Shown here piece after piece: positions 6,826-15,694 of a DNA stretch of 20,315 nucleotides; position 1 is the first letter of the stretch; each line of letters opens with the position of its first letter. A model generated the notes under the pieces. It saw only the letters and a program-made list of their open reading frames with translations. It was not told where the DNA came from and did no database searches. The position numbers and the translations under genes were made by a program. The stretch covers positions 1 through 20,315 of the IMG/VR virus record IMGVR_UViG_3300042503_001357; one strand, given 5' to 3'. The DNA is from a virus.

Positions 6826-9342
6826 TCAGCTATACAGTGAGCGTTTTAGGGCTTCCACGTAATCGATCCCTTCGGACTCAACCAGTTTAAGAGCTTTAGC
6901 GTGGGGGTCCAGGTCCTCTTCAGAGTACTGGAAGGTGCCACCGGTGACAACTTCACCGAAGGAGACCATTGGGGGCAGTTTGCTCAGCAGGGTCAGCAGT
7001 TTGGTAGCAGCAGTCTCGCCTTCGCTAAACTCCAGGGTTCCAAACTCCAGACCTTCGCAGTAGCTGATTAGTTCTTGCTCGGGCATGATTCCGTCAGTCA
7101 GGCGACCTTCGGTGTAAAGGTGACCGATAGCACCGGCCATCTTTTCACGACGAGCACGCATCTTCTCTTCGGCGTGGCGGCGCTCGAGTTCAGCATACTT
7201 GTTCTTCAGAGACATTAGCTCATCGTACATTTGCTGAGCGCCGTTCATTGAAGGTGCCTGGGCCATTGAACCCATCCCACAATGATCGGTGGAGAGTTCG
7301 TTGTAGTCCATGTCATCTTCATCAACTTCCTCTTCACCTTCGTCGTAGGTGGACCCGAAACCGGTCTTGGTGTATGGGTTTTTCTTCTCACCGTGTTCTT
7401 CAGCGAAGTGACCTTGTGCCTTAACTTTATCCCGTTGCGCTTTCAAGGCAGGGGGAAGTTCGCCGTGAGCAGCTTCGATTCCGCCATCGCGCTTGCTAAC
7501 TTCGTCAGGAGTGTCAACGTCATTGATTCCGCCGGGTTGAAGTTGACGTGCGTTAGACTTCTTACCGTCACCGACGTTTTCACGCAGAGACTCGAGTGAA
7601 GATTCACCGAATGCACCCTCGGGTCCAACGGTTTGATCGGCAACGTCAATTTCGTCCATAGCACCTGGAGTCAGTTGCTTGGACTTGGACTTCTTCTCAC
7701 CTTTGTAAGACTCGGCAAAAGCGCCATCGGGACCAACGACTTGGCCGGGGGTATCGGTGTCACCCATTGCTCCAGGGATCAGTTGCTTGCTCTTGGATTT
7801 TTTACCGTCGCCGATTTCTTCGCGCAGTTCCCCAAGGCTGGCGTCGCCATCGGCGTCGTCAGTCTCATACTCCGCATAAAGCAGGTTGTGCATTTTAGCG
7901 GACTTAGCGCGAGCATCAGAAGACTTCTGACGAATAACACGCATGCTGCCATCAGACATCACGTTAACGGTGGAAACCGCAAATACCTCGTCATCGGGCA
8001 TTTCTTCCGATTCGGTAGGCATTTTGGTTTCGGTTTCGTCACGACCGTAAGGGTCAGTACCGGTGGACATCTTGGGTTTGTTTCCATCCGGGTAGTCGTT
8101 CAAACCGGCGTCATACTGGTCGGAATTCATTGCCTGATCATAGCCGTCAGCCTGACCGGCCCACCGTGATTCACCGTCGGCATCAGACTTGCTTGCCTTG
8201 GCGGTCTTCATGCGATTCTTATCTTGCTCACCGTTTTCGGCAGTGTGCATGCGGTCAGCGTCCTGCTCGCTGCTCTTAGCAGTTTTAAAGCGACCAGTGT
8301 TGGAGCCAGCATCAGCTTTGCCCACTTTCATGCGGTCGGCATAACCGTTGTCGGCAGAACGAGCGGTTTCATAACGACCGAACTCATCGCCTTCGGCGTG
8401 GTCCGCCGCCATCTCTTCTTTTTTGCTTTTAGCTTTCATTTTCTCAACGTTTTTCTTAAAAGCTGCCGGCATTTCACCGTGCTTTTCGTCGAGGTTTTTA
8501 TCGTCGGTCTCTTCGTAGACATTCTCTACGACTTGCATGACCTGGCCATGAGCACCCTTGGCGTGCTTCCGGCTGATTTTTCCGTCTTCCATAAAATCAT
8601 CCTCTGGGAGATTGTCTTCAAGTTCAGCCGTTTGCTGAGCAATTTCGGTGCCTTCTGGACCGTTCTCGGCATATTCCGATGAAGGGTTGTCAGGGCTGGC
8701 GATTTCCGTACCCTGACTAGGAGATTCCGGATCGCTGACTGATGTTTGTTTTTGAGATTGAGAAGAGTTTTGCAGCTCTTCTACGGCGGACGTAACGTCC
8801 TGGCGAACTTCGTTGAGTTTCTCCCGAAGCATTTCGAGAGGACTCTTCTCCACGATTAACGTGGGTCCGAGTTCGTCGTCAAAGATATCTGCCGCAGACA
8901 GAGCGACGGCATAGTCGAAGACACCCTCAACTTCGGCGAAGTTAAAAGGTTCTAGACCTTTGACGGCAGGGGGTGATGCCCCTAGTAAAGCTAAATGACG
9001 AGCACTCCACTGACCCTTGTGAGGGTTGATTTGGGAGTCTGGGGAGTAGAAGGAGATCGAGACCTTGCGGTAATGGCCATCTTTAACGAGATCTTTTGCT
9101 ACATCAGAAAACGCAACATTGGCGTAAAGATTTTCGCCATCTCGTTCAAATCCTTTGATCCACCCGTAGGAGGGCAGACTGTCATTATCGCCCTGGTGCC
9201 CAAGTACCAAAGGAGCTTCATGAACCGAAGGATCGTAGGTATCGACTACCTGTTGAAGTTCCTTCGGGCTGAATTTCCTCTGGATGCCCTGGGCGGAGGT
9301 CTGATCACCCGCCTTAAAGACGTGTACGCGTTTTGTAAACAC
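6826..9342 (-). CDS. Mu gpI-like capsid maturation protease fused to a long acidic repetitive scaffold region
   Basis: 838 aa. GTG 9342 is the most upstream start; a TGA lies just before it in frame and no ATG is available near the N-terminus. Residues 1-160 resemble Mu-like prophage I protease: FSPKELQQVVDTYDP, APLVLGHQGDND, LPSYGWIKGF, HYRKVSISF and ARHLALLGASPPAVKGL, matching the family order of strand, GH motif, V-S-x-F and L-x-L-L-x-x-x-P. Residues about 165-700 are extremely acidic/Lys-rich, low complexity and probably disordered. They contain DRM-x-TA repeats (about 340-400) and three copies of KKS-x-x-KQL-x-PG (starting at residues 514, 550 and 594). The last 130 residues are a coiled coil (ELMSLKNKYAELERRHAEEK) plus a compact end, as expected of a scaffold. 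In Mu, gene I also makes scaffold Z from an internal start; the same may hold here. The 838 aa length is more than twice the usual. Confidence 0.75.
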   Translation of the reverse strand: MFTKRVHVFKAGDQTSAQGIQRKFSPKELQQVVDTYDPSVHEAPLVLGHQGDNDSLPSYGWIKGFERDGENLYANVAFSDVAKDLVKDGHYRKVSISFYSPDSQINPHKGQWSARHLALLGASPPAVKGLEPFNFAEVEGVFDYAVALSAADIFDDELGPTLIVEKSPLEMLREKLNEVRQDVTSAVEELQNSSQSQKQTSVSDPESPSQGTEIASPDNPSSEYAENGPEGTEIAQQTAELEDNLPEDDFMEDGKISRKHAKGAHGQVMQVVENVYEETDDKNLDEKHGEMPAAFKKNVEKMKAKSKKEEMAADHAEGDEFGRYETARSADNGYADRMKVGKADAGSNTGRFKTAKSSEQDADRMHTAENGEQDKNRMKTAKASKSDADGESRWAGQADGYDQAMNSDQYDAGLNDYPDGNKPKMSTGTDPYGRDETETKMPTESEEMPDDEVFAVSTVNVMSDGSMRVIRQKSSDARAKSAKMHNLLYAEYETDDADGDASLGELREEIGDGKKSKSKQLIPGAMGDTDTPGQVVGPDGAFAESYKGEKKSKSKQLTPGAMDEIDVADQTVGPEGAFGESSLESLRENVGDGKKSNARQLQPGGINDVDTPDEVSKRDGGIEAAHGELPPALKAQRDKVKAQGHFAEEHGEKKNPYTKTGFGSTYDEGEEEVDEDDMDYNELSTDHCGMGSMAQAPSMNGAQQMYDELMSLKNKYAELERRHAEEKMRARREKMAGAIGHLYTEGRLTDGIMPEQELISYCEGLEFGTLEFSEGETAATKLLTLLSKLPPMVSFGEVVTGGTFQYSEEDLDPHAKALKLVESEGIDYVEALKRSLYS

Positions 9343-9369
9343 CGTGTTTCATAGTGACCCGATACCTGA

Positions 9370-9377
9370 TTTTACCC
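9370..9377 (-). promoter_or_regulatory. GGGTAAAA junction element (copy 3)
   Basis: The octamer shares its first G with the portal TAG stop (reading TAGGGTAAAA) and lies 27 nt before the protease/scaffold GTG start. It is identical to five others in the window. Regulatory role inferred from repetition and placement. Confidence 0.45.
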
Positions 9378-10783
9378 TACTTTTCGTCCATGGCGACAGC
9401 TTCATCCTCCGTTATTTTTTCGTCTTCAAACGGTTCGGGTTCGGGTTGTTCTTCCGTAGGGCTGACATTCTCTTCGTCAGTACCGAAGATTGAACCGAAC
9501 AGGTCCTGATCCTCTTCCGGGCTAAAAGTCGTATCTTCTTCCGCTGGCGCCCCGGGATCCTCCTTTTTATCCTCAAGTTCCACTCGGAAGTGGCGCTCAA
9601 TCCATTCCTTCTGCGGAGTGAACCCTGACTGAATCATTAGCGCCACATCGGGCATAGTCAGTGTGGACTCCTCAATTCGGAACTCCCTGGTAAGAGTTGG
9701 CGCAGCAACATCCACACCGAAGTTAAGGTCAACAATCCAACGAATAAGAGTTTGAGAGAGTGTGTGAGATAGCATCTCAGACAGTTCGGATGCTTTGACC
9801 ACGCGAACGATGTTCGCAACTTGGGAAGAAGCACGCGAACCTGCCTCTGCTTGCCCTGCTTCATTCTCCCCGCATAGGAGCACACTGATTTCTTTGTCAA
9901 TGTAGTCAATCAGGTTCTTGAAAACGTCGGGTGACCCTGAAGGCACAACGAAGTCAAGTTCGTAACCTTCCGGCAGAATCATTGCCGTTTCTTGACTCAG
10001 GTTGGACAGGTGATCATACAGGGTATCCAGTTCCCGTGTCGAAGCACTCAGTGGCGCCTTGGCAACTGCGGTTGGAGTCGCATAGCGATCACCGTACAGC
10101 ACATACGATTCAATAGCACGACGACGAAACTTAACCAGAGGGTAAAGAATGCGGCCCAGTGAGGCACCGTAAGGGTCGCCGTTGTGACTGACCCAGTAAC
10201 GATTAACGATGAACTTGCGTGAAGGAAGCTCCACACCTTCAAACATACGGTTGAAGGTCAGGCAACGCATCGTAAAACCGGTTTGAGCATCCTCCTCTTC
10301 CTGGAAGACGAAACGCCGCTGATCGCGCATACGAACATCAAACGGAATTACACCTCGTTTGGTTTTCTTCCACATAATTTCTCCGACGGAGAAACCGGTG
10401 ATGAGGCACTCGGCCATACCTTTGTATATATCGTCCAGCGCCATTTCTTGTAGAACCTCGGCGACGAAGTCCCTTACTGCGATATCGCCTGGTTTGTCCG
10501 AATACTGTTGTACGTACCACGGGCGAGAGGTAATCTCTTGCAACAACTTGCTAAAACATCCTTGAACTTGCTCGTCGTAGAGTAACCTTTGATAAACAGA
10601 TAGTGCCCGGTTACCACCCTTTTGAATCAATAAGTCGTCATTGGGTCGTACAATCGTGTTCCCCTGCCCTGTAAAGGGAGAGGAACTACCGAACATGTAA
10701 ATGCTCGAAAGATTATACGGATCGCTCGTATATCTTGCGACTTCACCTGACGGGACTGGAGCTGTCTTAAATCGAGATGCCAT
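9377..10783 (-). CDS. Portal protein, Mu gp29-like (DUF935 family)
   Basis: 468 aa from ATG 10783. Portal dodecamers form the DNA entry vertex and the head-tail joint. Family signs in order are SVYQRLLYDEQVQGCFSKLL near 60-85 (helical stem preceding the wing) and RPWYVQ. KFIVNRYWVSHNGDPYGASL follows, with the conserved 'F-I-V-x-x-Y' and 'G-x-PYG-x-x-L-G/R-x-L-Y' signature of Mu-like portals. Next come FRRRAIESYVLYGDRYATP and the EAGSRASSQVANIV stretch typical of DUF935. The C-terminal 60 residues are strongly acidic (DTTFSPEEDQDLFGSIFG and a Glu/Pro run), a tail often seen in portals. The gene follows the gp25-like baseplate gene after a 44 nt gap carrying GGGTAAAA, and precedes the protease gene, giving the Mu-like head order. 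No large terminase gene is in the window. Confidence 0.85.
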   Translation of the reverse strand: MASRFKTAPVPSGEVARYTSDPYNLSSIYMFGSSSPFTGQGNTIVRPNDDLLIQKGGNRALSVYQRLLYDEQVQGCFSKLLQEITSRPWYVQQYSDKPGDIAVRDFVAEVLQEMALDDIYKGMAECLITGFSVGEIMWKKTKRGVIPFDVRMRDQRRFVFQEEEDAQTGFTMRCLTFNRMFEGVELPSRKFIVNRYWVSHNGDPYGASLGRILYPLVKFRRRAIESYVLYGDRYATPTAVAKAPLSASTRELDTLYDHLSNLSQETAMILPEGYELDFVVPSGSPDVFKNLIDYIDKEISVLLCGENEAGQAEAGSRASSQVANIVRVVKASELSEMLSHTLSQTLIRWIVDLNFGVDVAAPTLTREFRIEESTLTMPDVALMIQSGFTPQKEWIERHFRVELEDKKEDPGAPAEEDTTFSPEEDQDLFGSIFGTDEENVSPTEEQPEPEPFEDEKITEDEAVAMDEK

Positions 10784-10817
10784 CCAAATCTCTCGTTAGT
10801 TTGCCTGTGTTGATTAG

Positions 10818-10825
10818 TTTTACCC
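10818..10825 (-). promoter_or_regulatory. GGGTAAAA junction element (copy 4)
   Basis: Found in the gp25-like to portal gap as CCGGGTAAAACTAA, 2 nt after the TAA stop and 34 nt before the portal ATG. The flanks match copy 5 (CCGGGTAAAAGTAA), so similarity extends beyond the octamer. Confidence 0.5.
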
Positions 10826-10827
10826 GG

Positions 10828-11205
10828 TTAGTTGGCCAAGGAGAAACTCAAAGGAGGTTGGGGTACTCCCCCAATCGCGTATTGAATAAACACCCGGTAA
10901 ACACCATCTTCGCCCCCAGTCACCCAGTCGCCCATTACACTGAGATCACTTAGACCGTTAACATTTTGTAGAATTGAATACTGAATAGCAGAGTTAACTT
11001 GTCCTGGATCAAGAATCTCCAAGACATAGTCCCCAATGCCATACTCCGCACGCATAACTCGCTCGAAGTATCTGGTCTCAACGATGCTGCGAATTTGTTG
11101 AGTAATAAGTGCAAAATCCGCACTCGTTCTGAGGTTTCCGTTGAGCACTTGCAAAGGATAAGTAATACCCCTAATACTCGGCGATAAGGGTTCCGGTGTG
11201 CTCAT
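10828..11205 (-). CDS. Baseplate wedge protein, T4 gp25 / P2 gpW-like
   Basis: 125 aa from ATG 11205, preceded by AGGAGGT. The order GITYPLQVLNGNLRTSADFA, then QQIRSIVETRYFERVMRAEY-G, then YSILQNVNGLSDL is the GPW/gp25 family signature: an N-terminal fold opening, a helix ending in 'L/V-x-T-x-x-x-ER-V/I-M-R-x-x-Y-G' at about residues 42-56, and a C-terminal strand pair (YRVFIQYAIG). In contractile injection systems this lysozyme-like-fold protein caps the sheath end at the baseplate and nucleates sheath assembly. The stop of the upstream small gene overlaps this ATG (ATGA), so the two are translationally coupled. The length is normal for the family. Confidence 0.85.
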   Translation of the reverse strand: MSTPEPLSPSIRGITYPLQVLNGNLRTSADFALITQQIRSIVETRYFERVMRAEYGIGDYVLEILDPGQVNSAIQYSILQNVNGLSDLSVMGDWVTGGEDGVYRVFIQYAIGGVPQPPLSFSLAN

Positions 11206-11483
11206 CGAATGTACCTCCTGGAGATTTGAAACTCTAATTGATTGACTCGTCGCCTTGCTTCCTCTCGAGGCAACCCACTTTCTATAATTTTGCGGACCTC
11301 TTGCCGCATCTCACTGTGACTTAAAGACGAATAGTAGTCAGGGTCCACCAACGTCTCTCCTTGTTTTGTGCCAGATAGAAGAGAAAGGCAGAGTACCTCC
11401 AGTGAGATACCCTGCTCTAGTGCTTTTCTTTCTAGGGAAAATAGAAGAGAGTCGGGAACATTTAGGTTTAGTTCCCTTGTCAT
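11202..11483 (-). CDS. Small ribbon-helix-helix-like protein
   Basis: 93 aa from ATG 11483. A GTG at 11498 would add five residues, but the ATG precedes the conserved-looking part and has GAGAG upstream. Residues about 3-38 (RELNLNVPDSLLFSLERKAL then EQGISLEVLCLSLLSG) have the strand, helix, turn and helix pattern of CopG/Arc-type ribbon-helix-helix DNA-binding proteins, with the typical 'L-x-V-P-x-x-L ... L-x-x-x-A-x-x-x-G-x-S' spacing. Residues 55-93 are helical and charged (EMRQEVRKIIESGLPREEARRRVNQLEFQ) and resemble no family I know. The gene lies 17 nt after the sheath stop and overlaps the gp25-like gene by 4 nt. It could be a regulator of late genes or a small structural/chaperone protein that happens to look like RHH. 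Confidence 0.5.
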   Translation of the reverse strand: MTRELNLNVPDSLLFSLERKALEQGISLEVLCLSLLSGTKQGETLVDPDYYSSLSHSEMRQEVRKIIESGLPREEARRRVNQLEFQISRRYIR

Positions 11484-11500
11484 TTGACTCTCTCTCACTA

Positions 11501-14500
11501 TCAGAGACCGGAGTTATCGGTGCCGAGACCGCGTAGATCCAGCTCGTTTTGCATTTGACCAATCGCAACGCGAATCAAATCGATCTGAATGCGCTCCAGA
11601 GTCGGAACAGGGGTCACGAAGACCTTGGCGTTGACGATACCGTTCTCAAGATCGGCAGGGGGGTTGATGCGGTTGTCGCAGATAACCTGGAAGGCTTCTG
11701 ACGGCCGGGAACCGAACAGTGCTCCCTTAACGTAAAGCTGGTTAAGGATGCTGTTGCCAACCGAGATAATCTGGTTGAATACAACACCGAATCCGTCGAT
11801 AACGTTGAAGATCTGAGAGTCAAAGGCAGCACGCAGTGAGCCGTAAACCACGTTGAGGATAACGCGGGTGTTGACAAACTGGTACAGTTTTTGCTGAGCA
11901 TCATCAGGGTTGCCCAGACGTGTGCGACCGCCCCAAATGAACACGGCACTCTGTGGGTAACCAGGCAGAGTACGAATCGCGTTGCAACCTTTGGGATTCA
12001 GCAGGTTTTGCTGAGCCGAGTTGATGGGAATCTGGGCGGACACAGCGTCAGCCAGTTGGTACTTGACGCCAGCAGGCGGGAACTGATAACCTTCGGAGCG
12101 ATAACGGCGAACAGCCACGCCAGTCACGTAAGGTGAGGGCGGGATGTACTGACCCGAAGCATTGAGAATCCAGGGACCGTAGAATGCAATGAACCCGAAT
12201 GGGTTAGAGTACATCTGTGAGTCGTCAAGCAGGCGATTAACGTTGTCAATACCCGCCTCAACAAACACGGCCTGGGGGATACCATTGAAGCCAACACCGC
12301 GCAGAGCACGGTCGATGATCTCGGTGGAGGTGATAGCGTCGAATCGCCACAGGTTTGCAGGGGGGGTTTGCTCTGCGCTAAACGACATCAGCACCTGAGT
12401 TCCATAGCAAGGCTGTGAAACAGTCGTCAGGTCACCACCGGAATTAAATTCGGGGATGACAGTCCAGGAGTAACGGCTACCATTGTAGGTAACAGCCATG
12501 CGATCGCCAATTGCAACGGGAGTGGTGCCGTCGGGTGCGAAACCTGCGGCGGTAATAACTTCGAAATAAACACCGACTAGAGCCGAAATAGCAGCTTGGA
12601 GGGAGTTGGACGAGTTATCAACGGCAAGGTTAGCAGCTGTAACATAAGTTGTGGGTGCAGCTGTCTCACCGAGAATGGAGGTAGCCACTGCTGTAGGATT
12701 GCAAGCAAAACCAGCGCCACCACCCAGAAGAGTGCCAGGGATGGTCAGTGAGTCGGCAGTTCCGTAACCCCATCCACCGGAAACAAAACTAACGGCCGTA
12801 ACAACTCCAGCGTTGTCAACAGTGATATCAGCCACAGCCCCATTACCTGTACCGCCGGACAGATAAACATTGCTGTAGGTGCCAGGGTTGTAGCCTGCGC
12901 CAGGAGTTACGATAGTGTAACCTGTAGCAGGACCCTTGGTACCAGTACCAGCAGGGTTGTATGTACCACCGTAGATTGGGTCAATGGCGGGAACCATGTA
13001 AGCTTCGGCTTGGAAGTTTTGATCTACAGTCGGTACGCAATAAGCGTTGTTGACGGCCGAGGAAGTGGACGCTGAAGGGTCAACCAGATTCAGCTTGGAA
13101 AGCCAACTAGCGGTTGTGTAAACTTCACCGAAGGGTGAGATTTCCTCCTCCCCGATAACAACTGCACTGTTGTTGAAGTAAATGGAAACCCCAGGGTTGT
13201 TAACCGAGGGTGTCGGGGCAGCAGCAGAGCTAGCAGCCTGATTGAAGATAGAGTTGGAGTCAAAGGCGTACTTGCGAGCACGAATCATAGGAATCGTGCC
13301 CAGCTCAGCCAGAGTAGCCGAAGTTACACCGCCACCGAACACGTCGGTGTAATAGACGGTGGGCAAAGTGCCGACGAAGCCGTTGACGTAGCGAACGAAG
13401 TTCTGAGCCGAAAAATTACCCAGGCTGTTGGAGACAACGAACGAGCTAGCGTTAATTACGGTGACGTAATAAGGGTTGGAAACCAGCTTGGTGGTGGCCT
13501 TGATCAGGGCGTTGCCGTTGACAGTGATAGCCTGTGTGAAGTAAAGTTTTTGACCGTTTAGAATTCCGTGGTTAGGGACGTTAAACTGAACAGCACCGCT
13601 ATAAACGCTGGAAACCTGGCCAACAACGGTAGCAACCTGAATTGTGAAACCAAAGCCAGACGCGCCAAGAACAGAGGAAGCAGCAGTTAGAGCGTCGCCA
13701 ACATAGTAGTTAGATCCAGCACTGTTCAGGACCACGCTGATAACATTGCCAGTTGCGTCAACTGTAATGTCAGCGGTTGCGCCTGAACCAGCACCGCCGA
13801 GAAGTGGGGTGGCAGTATACACGCCAGGGGTGTAACCGGAGCCTGAGGAAAGGCCGGACAGGCTAGCTACGGAGCCAACTTGACCGTAAGGTGAAATACC
13901 ACCAGGGTTTGCAGCAGGGTTGTAAATAGTCCGCGAAGCGAAACTAAGACGGTAGGTATTTGTGGGGTCCTGCAGAGTACCGGGCAAGTGAAGTGTATTC
14001 ACTCCAACTGCTGAACCGGAGATGTTCTCAATCAAGTCGGAAACTTGACCGTTAATGTTCACAGGCAAATCCCAGTAGGGATCGGCGTAAGTGAGGGTGA
14101 AGGTCGAACCTGTTCCAACACCGGTAATTGCGCCCGGAGGCACGGTCGTCATCTTGCTAGTACCCCCAGCCAGAGTCACTTGATTCAGAATCGTAGCAGC
14201 AACTGTAGCCGAAGTGGTTAAATACACCCAGTTCTGGGAGTAATCGCCAGCAATCGAAGTGTCGTTCGGGGGTGCAACAACATAAACTTCAGTGCCGTTG
14301 TAGGCATGAAGATCGTTGGTAACACCGGAAGCACCACCAAGAACCACCTTTTGGATGGGCAAAGTTACGGGCCAAATGTTAGACGTATTAAGTTGGAATT
14401 TACCAAGGGGGGCATTGAGACCCGGTTGAGAAGAACCAACGTAAATGCCCGAGTCAAGAAGACCGACAACCTGCCCGTCGGCAACGGTGTTGGTGGCCTG

Positions 14501-15694
14501 AAATACTGGGATTTTCGCCGAGTCACCGTAAACGATTGACTGGTAGTTCAGACGATCATAGTTGACGTCGGTACCAACCCACTCATAGATAGCGTTGTCA
14601 ACCAGGTACTTAAGACCGGTAACCAGATTGGCGGCGGCCTTATGAGGTGTGAAGTTCTTGTACTTGTTGACGTCCGTTACCAGAAAGGGACCGGGGTCAG
14701 CCAGGGCCATCCACTTGAAGTTATTGCTTTCGCAATGACGTGCGGCGGTAGCACCAACTGCGGCGCGGCCATCGGCATCAAACTGGGCATAAGCGGTAGG
14801 AGTTACCAGGTAACCCTGGTCTTGCTGACCGTCAAATGCGGTGTCGATGCACTGCTGATAGTCCTGAGGGACACGCTCCAGGTTTACTTGCTCACCAACA
14901 ATATTGTTGATGTCGTAAGTATTCTGCATGAACACGAAGTTAGATCCAACTGGCATAACTTCGGTTACAACTGAAACGTTGCCGTCGAAAGTAGAGGCAG
15001 CAATCGTAACGTAGCTGGTTTCCGAGTTTAAGGCAGGAAACAGATCGTTGGTCTGTCCGTACGAACGAACGTAAACAGAGGCACGAACTGAAGGATTGCT
15101 CTCGATAGCAGCAGCCACGGCGTCAGCCATAGCCTTCGAGATTTTGCGGTTGTTGACTTCGTCACCAGCAACATAGTTGACGGGGACCACAACGGGAACA
15201 CCCAGCCACTCGCCATCGGCGGTGTAACCGGTAGAACCGTCGCCGGCGACCAGCTTAAGACCGTTGATGATCATTTGGACATACACCACATTGCCAGCCA
15301 TCAGAGATGAAGGAAGGCTAGTCGTGTTAATCTTTGAACCGGAAGGCAGAAACTCAAGTTCTACGATCTGGTTAGGGGTGCCAACGCGAACTACGCGGAG
15401 GTCGCCAACCTGGGAATTCTGGAAGAACTCGTTGACGCAGTTGTAGCTCAGCTGAGGAATGCGTGTGGCGGGAATTCGGCCGCCCAGCAGCACACGGTAG
15501 TCATTCAGAGAAGTTACAGGAATAGGTTTGTTGAAAGGGAAGAGGGTTACTGGGGTGTCCCCTTCTGTTTCCACCAGCATATAGACTGTGCTAAAGCTGG
15601 TGATAGCGGCAGACGCGGCAATGCCGGCCTGCTCATTGATATATACGCCGGGGGCGCCGGGAGTTACTCCGCCACCCAGTGAAAAAGTTGCCAT
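11501..15694 (-). CDS. Tail sheath protein, unusually large with duplicated beta domains
   Basis: 1397 aa from ATG 15694. Both ends are recognisable as contractile sheath. The N-terminus (GAPGVYINEQAGIAASA, then VYMLVETEGDTPV) forms the subunit handshake arm. The C-terminus from about residue 1150 (SAQIPINSAQQNLLNPKGCN, RTLPGYPQSAVFIWGGRT, FVNTRVILNVVYGSLRAAFD, then a PTLERIQIDLIRVAIG end) is the conserved inner core that binds the tube. Known sheaths are mostly about 350-800 aa. The excess lies between about 480 and 1130, a Gly/Ala/Thr/Val-rich beta region. Within it a Gly-rich module of about 75 residues occurs twice (about 615-690 and 925-1001), with the shared core 'GY-x-PG-x-Y ... GG-x-G-x-GA-x-ADITVD-x-x-G-x-V'. 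These domains probably decorate the outside of the sheath. The gene is preceded by a 112 nt structured leader. Confidence 0.85.
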   Translation of the reverse strand: MATFSLGGGVTPGAPGVYINEQAGIAASAAITSFSTVYMLVETEGDTPVTLFPFNKPIPVTSLNDYRVLLGGRIPATRIPQLSYNCVNEFFQNSQVGDLRVVRVGTPNQIVELEFLPSGSKINTTSLPSSLMAGNVVYVQMIINGLKLVAGDGSTGYTADGEWLGVPVVVPVNYVAGDEVNNRKISKAMADAVAAAIESNPSVRASVYVRSYGQTNDLFPALNSETSYVTIAASTFDGNVSVVTEVMPVGSNFVFMQNTYDINNIVGEQVNLERVPQDYQQCIDTAFDGQQDQGYLVTPTAYAQFDADGRAAVGATAARHCESNNFKWMALADPGPFLVTDVNKYKNFTPHKAAANLVTGLKYLVDNAIYEWVGTDVNYDRLNYQSIVYGDSAKIPVFQATNTVADGQVVGLLDSGIYVGSSQPGLNAPLGKFQLNTSNIWPVTLPIQKVVLGGASGVTNDLHAYNGTEVYVVAPPNDTSIAGDYSQNWVYLTTSATVAATILNQVTLAGGTSKMTTVPPGAITGVGTGSTFTLTYADPYWDLPVNINGQVSDLIENISGSAVGVNTLHLPGTLQDPTNTYRLSFASRTIYNPAANPGGISPYGQVGSVASLSGLSSGSGYTPGVYTATPLLGGAGSGATADITVDATGNVISVVLNSAGSNYYVGDALTAASSVLGASGFGFTIQVATVVGQVSSVYSGAVQFNVPNHGILNGQKLYFTQAITVNGNALIKATTKLVSNPYYVTVINASSFVVSNSLGNFSAQNFVRYVNGFVGTLPTVYYTDVFGGGVTSATLAELGTIPMIRARKYAFDSNSIFNQAASSAAAPTPSVNNPGVSIYFNNSAVVIGEEEISPFGEVYTTASWLSKLNLVDPSASTSSAVNNAYCVPTVDQNFQAEAYMVPAIDPIYGGTYNPAGTGTKGPATGYTIVTPGAGYNPGTYSNVYLSGGTGNGAVADITVDNAGVVTAVSFVSGGWGYGTADSLTIPGTLLGGGAGFACNPTAVATSILGETAAPTTYVTAANLAVDNSSNSLQAAISALVGVYFEVITAAGFAPDGTTPVAIGDRMAVTYNGSRYSWTVIPEFNSGGDLTTVSQPCYGTQVLMSFSAEQTPPANLWRFDAITSTEIIDRALRGVGFNGIPQAVFVEAGIDNVNRLLDDSQMYSNPFGFIAFYGPWILNASGQYIPPSPYVTGVAVRRYRSEGYQFPPAGVKYQLADAVSAQIPINSAQQNLLNPKGCNAIRTLPGYPQSAVFIWGGRTRLGNPDDAQQKLYQFVNTRVILNVVYGSLRAAFDSQIFNVIDGFGVVFNQIISVGNSILNQLYVKGALFGSRPSEAFQVICDNRINPPADLENGIVNAKVFVTPVPTLERIQIDLIRVAIGQMQNELDLRGLGTDNSGL
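12690..12918 (-). repeat. Gly-rich beta module in sheath, copy 2
   Basis: Sheath residues about 925-1001. The core reads GAGYNPGTY, then GGTGNGAVADITVDNAGVV, then GWGYGTADSLTI and GGGAGF. It aligns with copy 1 with similar spacing. The two copies differ in sequence, so the duplication is old or acquired separately. Confidence 0.65.
13625..13850 (-). repeat. Gly-rich beta module in sheath, copy 1
   Basis: Sheath residues about 615-690. The core reads GSGYTPGVY, then GGAGSGATADITVDATGNV, then SNYYVGDALTA and GASGFGF. Similar 'GGAGSGA-x-A-x-I-x-V ... G-x-V' modules are common in phage fibre and virion-surface proteins, which supports an exposed position. Confidence 0.65.

Noticed and set aside
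7633-8682. Long plus-strand open frames (178 and 152 codons) opposite the protease/scaffold gene
   Set aside because: They mirror the repetitive, biased codon use of the minus-strand gene, have no good ribosome binding sites and resemble no protein.
12690-13850. Sheath Gly-rich modules as a recent mobile insertion
   Set aside because: The reading frame is unbroken, there are no terminal repeats, and the copies are diverged at DNA level.
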